Shown: piece by piece, positions 8,053 through 17,180 of the stretch
Numbering within the stretch: the stretch's first letter is position 1
Layout of the letters: each line of letters begins with the position of its first letter
Translations under genes and position numbers: made by a program
Notes under the pieces: model-generated
Told to the model about the DNA's origin: nothing
The model's database searches: none
Seen by the model: the letters and a program-made list of their open reading frames with translations, nothing else
Assembly: GCF_002284565.1 (NCBI RefSeq)
Contig: NZ_NPKI01000041.1
Coordinates: 62,001 to 126,000 of the forward strand
Direction: 5' to 3'
Source of the DNA: Mesorhizobium mediterraneum
GTDB taxonomy: Bacteria; Pseudomonadota; Alphaproteobacteria; Rhizobiales; Rhizobiaceae
DNA: 64,000 bases

Positions 8053-9278
8053 TCGGGGACATCCCCTGGAAACACGACACTGGCGGTCGCGATGGCGGCT
8101 ATCCCTTCCTCGCGGCCGACAAAGCCGAGCTTTTCGTTGGTTGTCGCCTTGATCGAGACACGGTTCCGGGAAATTCCCAGCATTGCCGAAAGGGTTTCTG
8201 TCATTGCTTCGCGATGCGGGCCGACCCGTGGCGCCTCGCAGATCAGCGTTATGTCGGCATTGGCGATGCGCCCGCCGCGCGCGCGCACCAGTCTCGCCGC
8301 ATGTTCGACGAAGATCCGCGAGGCAGCGCCTTTCCACTGCGGATCCGATGGTGGGAAATGCGTGCCGATGTCACCGGCGCCGCAGGTGGCGAGCAGCGCG
8401 TCGGTCAAGGCGTGCAGGCCGACGTCGGCGTCCGAATGGCCGGACAGTTTCTTGTCGTGCGGGATGGAGACGCCGCACAGGATGACATGGTCACCGGGCT
8501 CGAACGCATGAACGTCGTAGCCATTGCCGGTGCGGATGTCTGGAAAGCGCGGCCGTTCGCCGGAAAGCCGCTGATCCGCCATCGAAATATCTCTTGCCCA
8601 GGTGAGTTTGACATTATCCGGCGAGCCCGGAACGATTTTCACCGGAATATGTGCCCACTCGGCGATCGCGGCATCGTCGGTGAAGTCCGCCTTGCCGAGA
8701 TGATGGGCCTTTTCGTGGGCGGCCAGGATTGGCCAGAACGGAAAGCCTTGCGGCGTCTGGGCTGCATGAAGCCCGTTCCTGGAAACCGTCTCGCCGATCA
8801 TGCCGGCGGCCGATTCACGTTTCAGCGTGTCGGCGACTGGTAGGGCAGGCAGCGCTGCCTGGCGTTCGCCGATGGCGGCGATCGTACGGTCTATCAATTC
8901 CGCGTCGACGAACGGGCGAACGGCATCATGGACCAGAACCTGGCCCGGCGCATGGCCTCTCAGCGCAAGCAGCCCGAGCCGAACGGAGTCTTGTCTGGAC
9001 GCGCCACCCGTTACCGTGACGACCCGATCGGCGTTGGCTCCGGCGGCGCTGCGAAAAAGCGCGCTGTCGTCGGCATGGATGGCGACGACGACGGGACCGA
9101 TTCTCGGATGCGCCAAAAACACGTCCAGTGTGCGCGCGATGACGGCACGGCCACCGATCCTTTGGTATTGCTTTGGCCCGTCGGCCTGACCCGCGCGCGC
9201 GCCGCGGCCGGCAGCGACAATAACGACTGCAACTTTGTTGTCCGCCGCCGAGGCTTGCTTTTCGCTTGCATCTGTCAT
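8049..9278 (-). CDS. ispDF: Bifunctional IspD/IspF enzyme of the MEP isoprenoid pathway
   Basis: The 409-residue protein fuses two enzymes. Residues 1-245 are the cytidylyltransferase IspD (AAGRGARAG followed by PKQY, and the VHDAVRPFV segment). Residues 250-409 are the cyclodiphosphate synthase IspF (YDVHAFEPGD and the metal-binding HSDADVGLHALTDALL). The start at 9278 gives MTDASEKQ; a longer frame upstream reads through a palindromic repeat and is unlikely to be translated. The fusion is well known in alphaproteobacteria. It is co-transcribed with cinA by a four-base overlap. Confidence 0.95.
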   Translation of the reverse strand: MTDASEKQASAADNKVAVVIVAAGRGARAGQADGPKQYQRIGGRAVIARTLDVFLAHPRIGPVVVAIHADDSALFRSAAGANADRVVTVTGGASRQDSVRLGLLALRGHAPGQVLVHDAVRPFVDAELIDRTIAAIGERQAALPALPVADTLKRESAAGMIGETVSRNGLHAAQTPQGFPFWPILAAHEKAHHLGKADFTDDAAIAEWAHIPVKIVPGSPDNVKLTWARDISMADQRLSGERPRFPDIRTGNGYDVHAFEPGDHVILCGVSIPHDKKLSGHSDADVGLHALTDALLATCGAGDIGTHFPPSDPQWKGAASRIFVEHAARLVRARGGRIANADITLICEAPRVGPHREAMTETLSAMLGISRNRVSIKATTNEKLGFVGREEGIAAIATASVVFPGDVPE

Positions 9279-9291
9279 GCCGAGACGCTTA

Positions 9292-9339
9292 GCGCATGAT
9301 CCCGAAAAGTGGAATCGCTTTTCGGAAGAGATCATGCGC
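9292..9339. repeat. Palindromic intergenic repeat, copy 1
   Basis: GCGCATGATC at 9292-9301 is the exact reverse complement of 9330-9339. Inside it, CCGAAAAG (9302-9309) pairs with CTTTTCGG (9318-9325). The element sits 14 bases before the ispDF start on the minus strand. Related copies occur at 13194-13241 and 17115-17158. From memory, similar palindromes are scattered between genes in Mesorhizobium and relatives. Confidence 0.8.
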
Positions 9340-9451
9340 AGATGCAAAGTGCCCAAGGCGTCCTTCCCAAAGAAGCACGGCGCTTTGGGCGCGGTAGGGG
9401 CTGAAGGCCGGCATTTTTCCTAAATGCGCCTTAATGCGACGTCATTGCGCG

Positions 9452-9480
9452 TTGCACTTCGCTATCATTCTGGCTAGAGA
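9452..9480 (+). promoter_or_regulatory. Possible sigma-70 promoter for dusB-ntrBC
   Basis: TTGCAC at 9452-9457, a 17-base spacer and TAGAGA at 9475-9480 resemble the -35 and -10 boxes of a housekeeping promoter. The match is moderate. It lies 35 bases before the chosen dusB start, in the gap between two divergent transcription units, where a promoter is expected. Confidence 0.35.
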
Positions 9481-9514
9481 ATGTGCAGCAATTAAAAATG
9501 CTTGGTTTTTGTGC

Positions 9515-10543
9515 ATGCTTGACCTGACCAAATTGGCTTCGCCGCTGGACGTGGGAAGTGTGAGAATCCGCAATCGCGCCTTCCTCGCGCCCATGTCGGG
9601 TATATCAGATGAGCCGTTCCGGCAGCGTGCCTATGCGCACGGCGCCGGGTTGGTCGTGTCGGAGATGGTGGCGAGCGGCGAGCTTGCCAAAGGCAGGGCC
9701 GGTTGCGGCTTGCGCATCCGTCATTCCGGGCTGCCTGTGCACATGGTGCAGCTTGCCGGCCGTGAGGCGGCGCACATGGCCGAGGGCGCCCGTATAGCCG
9801 CGGGCGAGGGCGCCGACATCATCGACATCAACATGGGCTGCCCGGCCAAGAAGGTGACGGGCGGCTATGCCGGTTCGGCGCTGATGCGCGATCTCGATCA
9901 CGCTTTGTCGCTGATCGAGGCGGTGGTCGGCGCGGTCGAGGTGCCGGTCACGGTCAAGATGCGGCTCGGCTGGGACGAAAGCGCGCTCAACGCGCCGATG
10001 CTGGCGCGCCGCGCTGAGCAGGCGGGCGTCAAGATGGTGACAGTGCATGGCCGCACGCGCTGCCAGTTCTACCAGGGCAAGGCCGACTGGCGCGCCATCG
10101 CACGCGTAAAGCAGGCTGTGTCGATACCGGTCGTTGCCAATGGCGATGTCGGCTCGCTGGCCGAGGCAGCAATGATCCTCGACCAGTCCGGCGCCGACGC
10201 GGTGATGATCGGCCGCGCGCATTATGGCGCGCCGTGGACGGCAGGCAGCATCGCGACAGCCGCGGCGAAGAAGGCAACGCCCGGCGTGCCTGAAAGCCCT
10301 GAAGTGTTGGCCGACTATGTCGTTGCCCACTACGAGGACATGCTGACGCTCTACGGCACCGAAAGCGGCGTGCGCCAGGCGCGCAAGCATCTTGGCTGGT
10401 ATCTCGACCGCCACGCCGCTGGCGTCGCTGATGAGCAGCGAAAGGCCATCCTCACCTCCTTCGAGCCCGTCCGCGTCATTGCCGCGTTGCGCGAGGTGCT
10501 TTCACACGCTCCCGAGGCGATGAACCTGCGGGGCGCGGCATGA
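9515..10543 (+). CDS. dusB: tRNA-dihydrouridine synthase (DusB/NifR3)
   Basis: The start at 9515 gives 342 residues beginning MLDLTKLASPLDVGS; a longer upstream frame is not family-like. Motifs include the FMN-barrel entry APMSGISDEPFR, the catalytic-cysteine region INMGCPAKKVTGGYAGSALM and VHGRTRCQFYQGKADW. The enzyme reduces uridines in tRNA with a flavin cofactor. In alphaproteobacteria it was first named NifR3 because it lies upstream of ntrBC, as here, and its stop overlaps the ntrB start (ATGA). No clear ribosome site precedes the start. Confidence 0.92.
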   Translation: MLDLTKLASPLDVGSVRIRNRAFLAPMSGISDEPFRQRAYAHGAGLVVSEMVASGELAKGRAGCGLRIRHSGLPVHMVQLAGREAAHMAEGARIAAGEGADIIDINMGCPAKKVTGGYAGSALMRDLDHALSLIEAVVGAVEVPVTVKMRLGWDESALNAPMLARRAEQAGVKMVTVHGRTRCQFYQGKADWRAIARVKQAVSIPVVANGDVGSLAEAAMILDQSGADAVMIGRAHYGAPWTAGSIATAAAKKATPGVPESPEVLADYVVAHYEDMLTLYGTESGVRQARKHLGWYLDRHAAGVADEQRKAILTSFEPVRVIAALREVLSHAPEAMNLRGAA

Positions 10544-11682
10544 ATGCCACCGTTACACAGAGCACGGATATGGCGGACGCCGCCCACATCGTGCTCAACA
10601 CCATCCGCCGCCCGGTGATCATGGTCGATGCGGAAGGGTTCATCACCTTCGCCAATGCCGATGCCGAGGATTTCTTCCGTTCGAGCGCGACCATGCTCGC
10701 CCGTAACACACTACCCAAGCTCATTCCCTTCGGCAGTCCGCTGTTGACGCTTGTCGACCAAGTGCGCGAGCGCCGGGCGCCCGTCAACGAATATCGGGTC
10801 GATGTGTCGTCGCCGCGTCTTGGCATCGAGAAAGTCGTCGATCTCTACGTCGCGCCGGTGTCGGAATTTCCAGGCTCCGTCGTGGTGATGTTCCAGGAAC
10901 GATCGATGGCCGACAAGATCGATCGGCAGATGACGCATCGCGGCGCGGCACGCTCGGTGACCGGCTTGGCCGCGATGCTTGCCCACGAGATCAAGAACCC
11001 GCTATCCGGCATCCGGGGTGCTGCCCAACTGCTCGAACTGTCTGCTTCCGATGAAGATCGCGCGCTGACCCGGCTGATCACCGACGAGACTGACCGAATA
11101 GTCTCGCTGGTCGATCGCATGGAGGTGTTTTCCGACGAGCGACCGATTGACCGCTATCCGGTCAATATTCATGTCGTTCTCGACCATGTGAAGGCGATCG
11201 CCAAGAACGGTTTTGCCAAGCGGATCAAGATATTGGAGGATTATGATCCATCATTGCCTCCAGTTTTTGCCAATCGTGATCAGCTCATCCAGGTGTTCCT
11301 CAACCTGGTCAAGAATGCTGCCGAGGCCATTGGCGGCGATCCGCAAGGCGAGATCACCCTGTCGACCGCGTTCCGGCCGGGCATACGTGTCTCCGTTCCG
11401 GGATCGCAAGGCCGCGTGTCGCTGCCGCTCGAATTCTGCGTGCGCGACAACGGCTCCGGCGTTTCCGAAGATATCCTGCCGATCCTGTTCGATCCCTTCA
11501 TCACCACCAAGCCGAACGGGTCGGGGCTTGGTCTTGCGCTGGTCGCGAAAATAGTCGGCGAGCATGGCGGCATCATCGAATGCGATTCGACGCCGCGCGG
11601 AACCACTTTCCGCATTCTGATGCCAGCCTGGAAAGAAACGCCGTTCGGCACAGACGATGATGGCGAAGGAGACCGCAAATGA
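10540..11682 (+). CDS. ntrB: Nitrogen regulation sensor histidine kinase NtrB
   Basis: The 380-residue soluble kinase has an N-terminal PAS domain (residues about 18-118), a dimerisation and phosphoacceptor domain with MLAHEIKNPLSG (His149), and an HATPase domain (N box NLVKNAAEAI, G boxes DNGSGV and GSGLGLALV). It phosphorylates or dephosphorylates NtrC according to nitrogen status signalled by PII proteins. It overlaps dusB and ntrC by four bases on either side, so the three genes form a tightly coupled operon. Confidence 0.95.
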   Translation: MNATVTQSTDMADAAHIVLNTIRRPVIMVDAEGFITFANADAEDFFRSSATMLARNTLPKLIPFGSPLLTLVDQVRERRAPVNEYRVDVSSPRLGIEKVVDLYVAPVSEFPGSVVVMFQERSMADKIDRQMTHRGAARSVTGLAAMLAHEIKNPLSGIRGAAQLLELSASDEDRALTRLITDETDRIVSLVDRMEVFSDERPIDRYPVNIHVVLDHVKAIAKNGFAKRIKILEDYDPSLPPVFANRDQLIQVFLNLVKNAAEAIGGDPQGEITLSTAFRPGIRVSVPGSQGRVSLPLEFCVRDNGSGVSEDILPILFDPFITTKPNGSGLGLALVAKIVGEHGGIIECDSTPRGTTFRILMPAWKETPFGTDDDGEGDRK

Positions 11683-13139
11683 CGGTTCGCGGCAATATTC
11701 TCGTCGCCGACGACGATGCGGCCATCCGCACCGTCCTCAACCAGGCGCTTTCGCGCGTCGGCCATGAGGTGCGCGTGACGTCCAACGCCTCGACGCTGTG
11801 GCGCTGGGTGGCGGCGGGCGAGGGCGATCTCGTCATCACCGACGTGGTCATGCCGGACGAGAACGCCTTCGACATGCTGCCGCGCATCAAGAAGGCGCGA
11901 CCGGAACTGCCCGTCATCGTCATGAGCGCCCAAAATACGTTCATGACCGCGATTCGCGCCTCCGAGACCGGCGCCTACGAATATCTGCCGAAACCGTTCG
12001 ACCTGACCGAGCTTCTCAACATCGTCAACCGGGCGCTTTCCGAACCCCGACGGCCAAAGATAGATGCGCGGGCGGACGAGCCGCCGGAAACGATGCCGCT
12101 GGTCGGCCGTTCGGCCGCCATGCAGGATATCTACCGCATGCTGGCGCGCATGATGCAGACCGACCTGACGGTGATGATTTCAGGCGAATCGGGCACCGGC
12201 AAGGAACTGGTGGCACGCGCGCTGCACGAATACGGCCGCCGCCGCGGCGGGCCCTTCGTTGCGATCAACATGGCGGCGATCCCGCGCGACCTGATCGAAT
12301 CGGAACTGTTCGGGCACGAGAAGGGCGCCTTCACCGGCGCGCAGAACCGCTCCACCGGCCGTTTCGAGCAGGCCGAAGGCGGCACGCTCTTCCTCGACGA
12401 GATCGGCGACATGCCGATGGAAGCGCAGACGCGCCTGCTGCGTGTCCTGCAGCAGGGCGAATACACCACGGTCGGCGGCCGCACGCCGATCAAGACCGAC
12501 GTGCGCATCGTCGCCGCTACCAACAAGGATCTGCGCACGCTGATCAATCAGGGGCTTTTCCGCGAGGATCTCTTCTATCGCCTGAACGTCGTGCCGCTAA
12601 GGCTGCCGGCGCTGCGCGAGCGGTCCGAGGACGTTCCGGATCTCGTGCGGCACTTCTTCAAGCTCGGCGCCAGCGAGGGCCTGCAGACCAAGCGCATTTC
12701 CACCGGCGGCATCGAGCTGATGAAGCGCTATCCGTGGCCCGGCAACGTGCGCGAGCTCGAAAACCTTGTCCGCAGGCTGGCCGCGCTCTATTCGCAGGAT
12801 GAGATTTCCGCCGAGATCATCGAGGCGGAACTGAAGACCGGCGAGAGGCCGGTCGTTCCCGGTGGCGGCAACCTCATTCCCGACGACCTGTCCATCGGCC
12901 AGGCGGTGGAACATTTCCTGCAGCGGTATTTTGCGTCATTCGCCGGCGATTTGCCGCCTGCCGGCCTCTATCAGCGCATTCTCTCCGAGGTCGAATATCC
13001 GCTGGTGCTGGCCTCGATGACGGCAACCCGCGGCAATCAGATCAAGGCTGCGGAACTCCTGGGCCTCAACCGCAACACGCTGCGCAAGAAGATCCGCGAA
13101 CTCGGCGTCAACGTCTACAAATCGACCAGGCAGGCTTAG
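11679..13139 (+). CDS. ntrC: Nitrogen regulation response regulator NtrC
   Basis: The 486-residue sigma-54 activator has a receiver domain (Asp55 in LVITDVVMPD), an AAA+ domain with Walker A GESGTGKE (169-176), the sigma-54 contact loop GAFTGA (216-221) and Walker B LFLDEIGD, and a C-terminal Fis-type helix-turn-helix (NQIKAAELLGLNRNTLRKKI). When phosphorylated by NtrB it activates sigma-54 promoters of nitrogen assimilation genes. All key motifs are intact, in contrast to NtrX downstream. Confidence 0.97.
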   Translation: MTVRGNILVADDDAAIRTVLNQALSRVGHEVRVTSNASTLWRWVAAGEGDLVITDVVMPDENAFDMLPRIKKARPELPVIVMSAQNTFMTAIRASETGAYEYLPKPFDLTELLNIVNRALSEPRRPKIDARADEPPETMPLVGRSAAMQDIYRMLARMMQTDLTVMISGESGTGKELVARALHEYGRRRGGPFVAINMAAIPRDLIESELFGHEKGAFTGAQNRSTGRFEQAEGGTLFLDEIGDMPMEAQTRLLRVLQQGEYTTVGGRTPIKTDVRIVAATNKDLRTLINQGLFREDLFYRLNVVPLRLPALRERSEDVPDLVRHFFKLGASEGLQTKRISTGGIELMKRYPWPGNVRELENLVRRLAALYSQDEISAEIIEAELKTGERPVVPGGGNLIPDDLSIGQAVEHFLQRYFASFAGDLPPAGLYQRILSEVEYPLVLASMTATRGNQIKAAELLGLNRNTLRKKIRELGVNVYKSTRQA

Positions 13140-13193
13140 AGCGAGGCACGTTCCATTCGGACGTACAAAGTTCGCTCTGACGCATTGAGTTTT

Positions 13194-13241
13194 CGCATCG
13201 TGTTTTCCGAAAAATCGATCTCGATTTTCGGGCCGGTGCGA
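13194..13241. repeat. Palindromic intergenic repeat, diverged copy 2
   Basis: Between ntrC and ntrY a stem of CCGAAAAATCGA with TCGATTTTCGG is flanked by weaker outer arms (CGCATCG and CGGTGCGA). The layout and core match the copies at 9292 and 17115, with substitutions in the outer arm. It may also serve as a structure at the end of the ntrBC transcript. Confidence 0.65.
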
Positions 13242-13362
13242 TAGAGCGGCGCCTTTTCCGGGGGATCGATCGCCGAAACATTTCCGTCCAGGTCACACTT
13301 GTTGCATAATCGCCACAATGCGTTGCATACATCCGACGCAATCACTGGCTCTAGACGGCGAC

Positions 13363-15648
13363 ATGGCTTCACAGGCACCGACACTGAGCGAACCGCTTTT
13401 TAGCGAACCCGGCACAAGGGAAGGGCGCCGGCTGCTTGCGCTGCCCGGCGTGGTGGCAGTTGCCGGTGCGCTGGTTACGGCGGCGATCTCCTTCGCCATT
13501 CTCGTCGGTGCCACGCCGATCACGCCGGACGAGAGGACGACGCTGGCGCTCATCGCCCTCAACGCGGCGTTCATCGTGTTTCTGATTGCGCTGGTCGGCC
13601 GCGAAGTGCATCGCATCGTGATGGCGCGCCGGCGTGGCAAGGCGGCGTCGCGGCTGCATGTGCGGATCGTCGCAATGTTCGCGCTGGTCGCCGCGATTCC
13701 CGCCATCATGGTGGCGATCATCGCCTCGATCACACTCGACATCGGCCTTGATCGCTGGTTCGAGATCCGCACCAAGACGATCGTCAATTCGTCGCTGTCG
13801 ATCGCCGATGCCTATGTGCAGGAGAACGCGCGCAATCTCCAGGGAACGACCTTGTCGATGGCCTACGATCTCGACGCCTCCCGCACGCTCTACGGCCTCG
13901 ATCGAACCGGTTTCCTCGATCTCATGAACAAGGAAGCCGTCGGACGCTCGCTGGCCCATGCAGCGCTGGTCAAGCCTGACGGCTCATTCGTCATGAGCGC
14001 CAAGACCGACGCCGATTTCGCCATGCCGGAGCCGCCGGAAGGCGCCATGAGCAGTGCCGCCGACGGCAAGCCGGTGCTGATCGAACCGAAGACGCGCAAC
14101 ATCATGGGCGCCATCGTCAAGCTGCGCGAGATCGAAGGGCTCTATCTCTACACCATCCGCCTGGTCGATCCCGAGGTGATCAAGGCGCGGCAGATTGTCA
14201 GGTCCAACACCGACGAATATCGCGGTCTGGAAGCCAATCGCCGCACGTCGCAGGTGGCCTTCGCACTTCCCTACCTGTCGCTGACGCTTATCATCATTCT
14301 GTCCGCCATCTGGACCGGCATTGCCGTGGCTGATCGCCTGGTGCGGCCCATCCGCCAGCTCATCGGCGCGGCCGACGAGGTCGCGACCGGCAATCTCGAC
14401 GTTGCCGTGCCCGTTCGGCCCTCCGACGGCGACGTCGCCTCGCTCGGCGACACCTTCAACAAGATGCTGCTGGAACTGAAATCGCAGCGTAACGAGATTC
14501 TGTCCGCCAAGGACTTGATCGACGAGCGGCGGCGTTTTTCGGAAGCTGTGCTTGCCGGCGTCACCGCCGGCGTCATCGGCGTCGATCCGTATGGCATCGT
14601 CACCATCGTCAATCGGTCGGCCGAAACGATGCTGGCCATATCCGCGACCGCCGCACTCGGGCAAAACCTCTCCGCCGTGCTGCCGCATGTCGGCCGAGTC
14701 TTCGAGATCGGCCGCAAGTCGGGCAAGCCCGTCCACCGCGAGCAGGTGACCTTCTATCGCGCCGGCACGGAGCGGACCTTCAACGTGCAGATCACGGTCG
14801 AGGCCGGCGACGACGGTTCGGAGGAGAAATCCTATGTCGTGACGGTCGACGACATCACCGATCTGGTCCAGGCGCAGCGTTCCTCGGCATGGGCGGATGT
14901 GGCGCGGCGCATCGCCCACGAGATCAAGAACCCGCTGACACCGATCCAGCTTTCCGCCGAGCGCATCAAGCGCCGTTACGGCAAAGTCATCACCGAAGAC
15001 CGCGAGGTTTTCGATCAGTGCACCGACACGATCATCAGGCAGGTGGAGGATATCGGCCGCATGGTCGACGAGTTCTCCGCTTTCGCACGCATGCCCAAGC
15101 CCGAAATGAAGGCCCTCGACTTGCGCGAGTCGTTGCGCGAAGCCTCGTTCCTCGTCGAAGTGAGCCGCGCCGATATCACCTTCGAGCGCGTATTCGGCAA
15201 CGAACCGCTCAAGGGCACTTTCGACAGCCGCCTGATGGCGCAGGCTTTTGGCAATATTATCAAGAACGCAGCCGAGGCGATCGACGGACTTGATCAAAAG
15301 GACCGCTCGCACGGCATAATCCGGATTCAAGCCGGGCGCCAGAATGGCGCGATTCGCATTGACGTCATCGACAATGGCAAGGGCTTGCCGCGCGAGAATC
15401 GTCAGCGATTGCTCGAGCCTTACATGACGACACGCGAGAAGGGCACGGGGCTTGGCCTCGCTATCGTCAAGAAGATAGTGGAAGACCATGGCGGCTGGCT
15501 CGAACTGCATGACGCGCCGGTGGATTTCCACGGCGGGCGAGGCGCGATGATCAGCATCATCCTGCCGCTTGCCGCCACCGTGCCGTCGAGCGGCGAAGGC
15601 AGGACGGAACACGAAAGAGAAACTGAAAAGGTCGGTAATGGCGTCTGA
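13363..15648 (+). CDS. ntrY: Nitrogen regulation sensor kinase NtrY
   Basis: The chosen ATG at 13363 gives 761 residues; an in-frame ATG at 13318 would add 15. The N-terminus has membrane helices (about residues 25-50, 62-82 and 105-125), a periplasmic-type region, a further helix near residue 310 and a HAMP segment. A PAS domain, the kinase core RRIAHEIKNPLTPIQ (His519) and an HATPase domain (NIIKNAAEAID, GTGLGLAIVKKI) follow. NtrY pairs with NtrX in nitrogen, redox or envelope signalling in alphaproteobacteria. It overlaps ntrX by 11 bases, so they form one operon. Confidence 0.94.
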   Translation: MASQAPTLSEPLFSEPGTREGRRLLALPGVVAVAGALVTAAISFAILVGATPITPDERTTLALIALNAAFIVFLIALVGREVHRIVMARRRGKAASRLHVRIVAMFALVAAIPAIMVAIIASITLDIGLDRWFEIRTKTIVNSSLSIADAYVQENARNLQGTTLSMAYDLDASRTLYGLDRTGFLDLMNKEAVGRSLAHAALVKPDGSFVMSAKTDADFAMPEPPEGAMSSAADGKPVLIEPKTRNIMGAIVKLREIEGLYLYTIRLVDPEVIKARQIVRSNTDEYRGLEANRRTSQVAFALPYLSLTLIIILSAIWTGIAVADRLVRPIRQLIGAADEVATGNLDVAVPVRPSDGDVASLGDTFNKMLLELKSQRNEILSAKDLIDERRRFSEAVLAGVTAGVIGVDPYGIVTIVNRSAETMLAISATAALGQNLSAVLPHVGRVFEIGRKSGKPVHREQVTFYRAGTERTFNVQITVEAGDDGSEEKSYVVTVDDITDLVQAQRSSAWADVARRIAHEIKNPLTPIQLSAERIKRRYGKVITEDREVFDQCTDTIIRQVEDIGRMVDEFSAFARMPKPEMKALDLRESLREASFLVEVSRADITFERVFGNEPLKGTFDSRLMAQAFGNIIKNAAEAIDGLDQKDRSHGIIRIQAGRQNGAIRIDVIDNGKGLPRENRQRLLEPYMTTREKGTGLGLAIVKKIVEDHGGWLELHDAPVDFHGGRGAMISIILPLAATVPSSGEGRTEHERETEKVGNGV

Positions 15649-16999
15649 CATTCTCATCGTCGATGACGAGGAAGACATCCGCGAACTTGTCGCCGGTATC
15701 CTGAGCGACGAAGGTCACGAAACCCGCACGGCATTCGATGCCGACAGCGCCCTGGCTGCGATCGCCGACCGGGCGCCGAGGCTGATTTTCCTCGACATCT
15801 GGCTGCAAGGCTCACGTCTGGACGGACTGGCGCTGCTGGACGGGATCAAGACAATGCATCCGAGCCTGCCCGTGGTGATGATCTCGGGCCACGGCAACAT
15901 CGAAACGGCGGTCTCGGCCATACGTCGCGGCGCCTATGACTTCATCGAGAAGCCGTTCAAGGCCGACAGGCTGATCCTTATCGCCGAACGTGCGATTGAA
16001 ACCTCTAAGCTGAGACGCGAGGTTTCGGATCTCAAGCTGCGCAGCGGCGAAACCTTCGACCTGATCGGCATGTCGTCGGCGATGAGCCAGTTGCGTCAGA
16101 CCATCGAACGCGTCGCGCCGACCAACAGCCGCGTCATGATCATCGGCCCGTCCGGGTCGGGCAAGGAACTCGCGGCACGCGCCATCCACACACTGTCGGC
16201 GCGCAAGGGGGCACCGTTCGTCACGCTGAGCGCTGCCAACATCACGCCCGAACGCATGGAAGTCGAGCTGTTCGGCACCGAATCAAACGGTGTCGAACGC
16301 AAGGTCGGCGCGCTTGAGGAAGCCCATCGCGGCATTCTCTACATTGACGAAGTGGCCGACATGCCGCGCGAAACGCAAAACAAGATCCTGCGCGTGCTGG
16401 TCGAACAGCAGTTCGAGCGGGTAGGGGGCACCAAGCGGGTCAAGGTCGATGTCCGAATCATATCGTCGACCTCGCAGAACCTGGAGGCGATGATCGCCGA
16501 CGGCCGTTTCCGGGAGGATCTCTATCACCGCCTGGCGGTGGTTCCGGTGATGGTGCCGGGGCTGGCCGAGCGGCGCGAGGACATCCCCTATCTTGTCGAC
16601 AATTTCATGAAGCAGATCGCCCGCCAGGCCGGCATCCGGCCGCGGCGCATCGGCGACGACGCGCTGGCCGTGCTGCAGGCGCACAACTGGCCGGGCAACG
16701 TCCGCCAGCTGCGCAACAATGTCGAGCGGCTGATGATCCTGGCGCGCGGCGACGATGTCGATGCGCCGATCACCGCAGACCTCTTGCCTGCCGAGATCGG
16801 CGACGTCATGCCGCGCACGCCAAACCAATCCGATCAGCACATCATGGCGCTGCCGTTGCGTGAGGCGCGCGAGCAGTTCGAAAAGGATTATCTGATCGCC
16901 CAGATCAACCGTTTTGGCGGCAACATCTCGAAAACGGCCGAGTTCATCGGCATGGAGCGCTCGGCGCTTCACCGCAAGCTGAAGTCGCTGGGCGTCTGA
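15638..16999 (+). CDS. ntrX: Response regulator NtrX, lacking the GAFTGA loop
   Basis: The start at 15638 gives 453 residues beginning MASDILIVDDEEDI. It has a receiver domain (Asp53 in LIFLDIWLQ), an AAA+ domain with Walker A GPSGSGKE (170-177) and Walker B ILYIDEVAD, and a C-terminal Fis-type helix-turn-helix (SKTAEFIGMERSALHRKL). Where NtrC has GAFTGA, this protein reads FGTESNGVERKVGALEE, so the sigma-54 contact motif is missing. That suggests it does not activate sigma-54 promoters in the classical way. The same loss is, as I recall, reported for NtrX of several relatives. Confidence 0.94.
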   Translation: MASDILIVDDEEDIRELVAGILSDEGHETRTAFDADSALAAIADRAPRLIFLDIWLQGSRLDGLALLDGIKTMHPSLPVVMISGHGNIETAVSAIRRGAYDFIEKPFKADRLILIAERAIETSKLRREVSDLKLRSGETFDLIGMSSAMSQLRQTIERVAPTNSRVMIIGPSGSGKELAARAIHTLSARKGAPFVTLSAANITPERMEVELFGTESNGVERKVGALEEAHRGILYIDEVADMPRETQNKILRVLVEQQFERVGGTKRVKVDVRIISSTSQNLEAMIADGRFREDLYHRLAVVPVMVPGLAERREDIPYLVDNFMKQIARQAGIRPRRIGDDALAVLQAHNWPGNVRQLRNNVERLMILARGDDVDAPITADLLPAEIGDVMPRTPNQSDQHIMALPLREAREQFEKDYLIAQINRFGGNISKTAEFIGMERSALHRKLKSLGV

Positions 17000-17114
17000 T
17001 AGCCCATCCAATGGTGGCCTACGCAATTATCGGTTACGGCGCCGGCGGAATCGCATAAGAAAGCGCCGCGCGTCTTTTGGCACGCGCAAAGGACGCTGTA
17101 GCATTTTGATTTTT

Positions 17115-17158
17115 GCGCATGACCCGGAAAATCGATTCCGATTTTCGGGGTCATGCGC
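17115..17158. repeat. Palindromic intergenic repeat, copy 3
   Basis: GCGCATGACCC at 17115-17125 pairs with GGGTCATGCGC at 17148-17158, with the inner arms GAAAATCG and CGATTTTC also complementary. It is the most regular of three related copies. It ends 23 bases before the class IV aminotransferase start, so it could influence that gene's leader. Confidence 0.8.
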
Positions 17159-17180
17159 TGACTTCTCCAGGGGTGACCTC

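Noticed and set aside
13984..15678. 564-codon open frame on the minus strand
   Set aside because: It is antisense to ntrY, with composition typical of reverse reading of a GC-rich gene.
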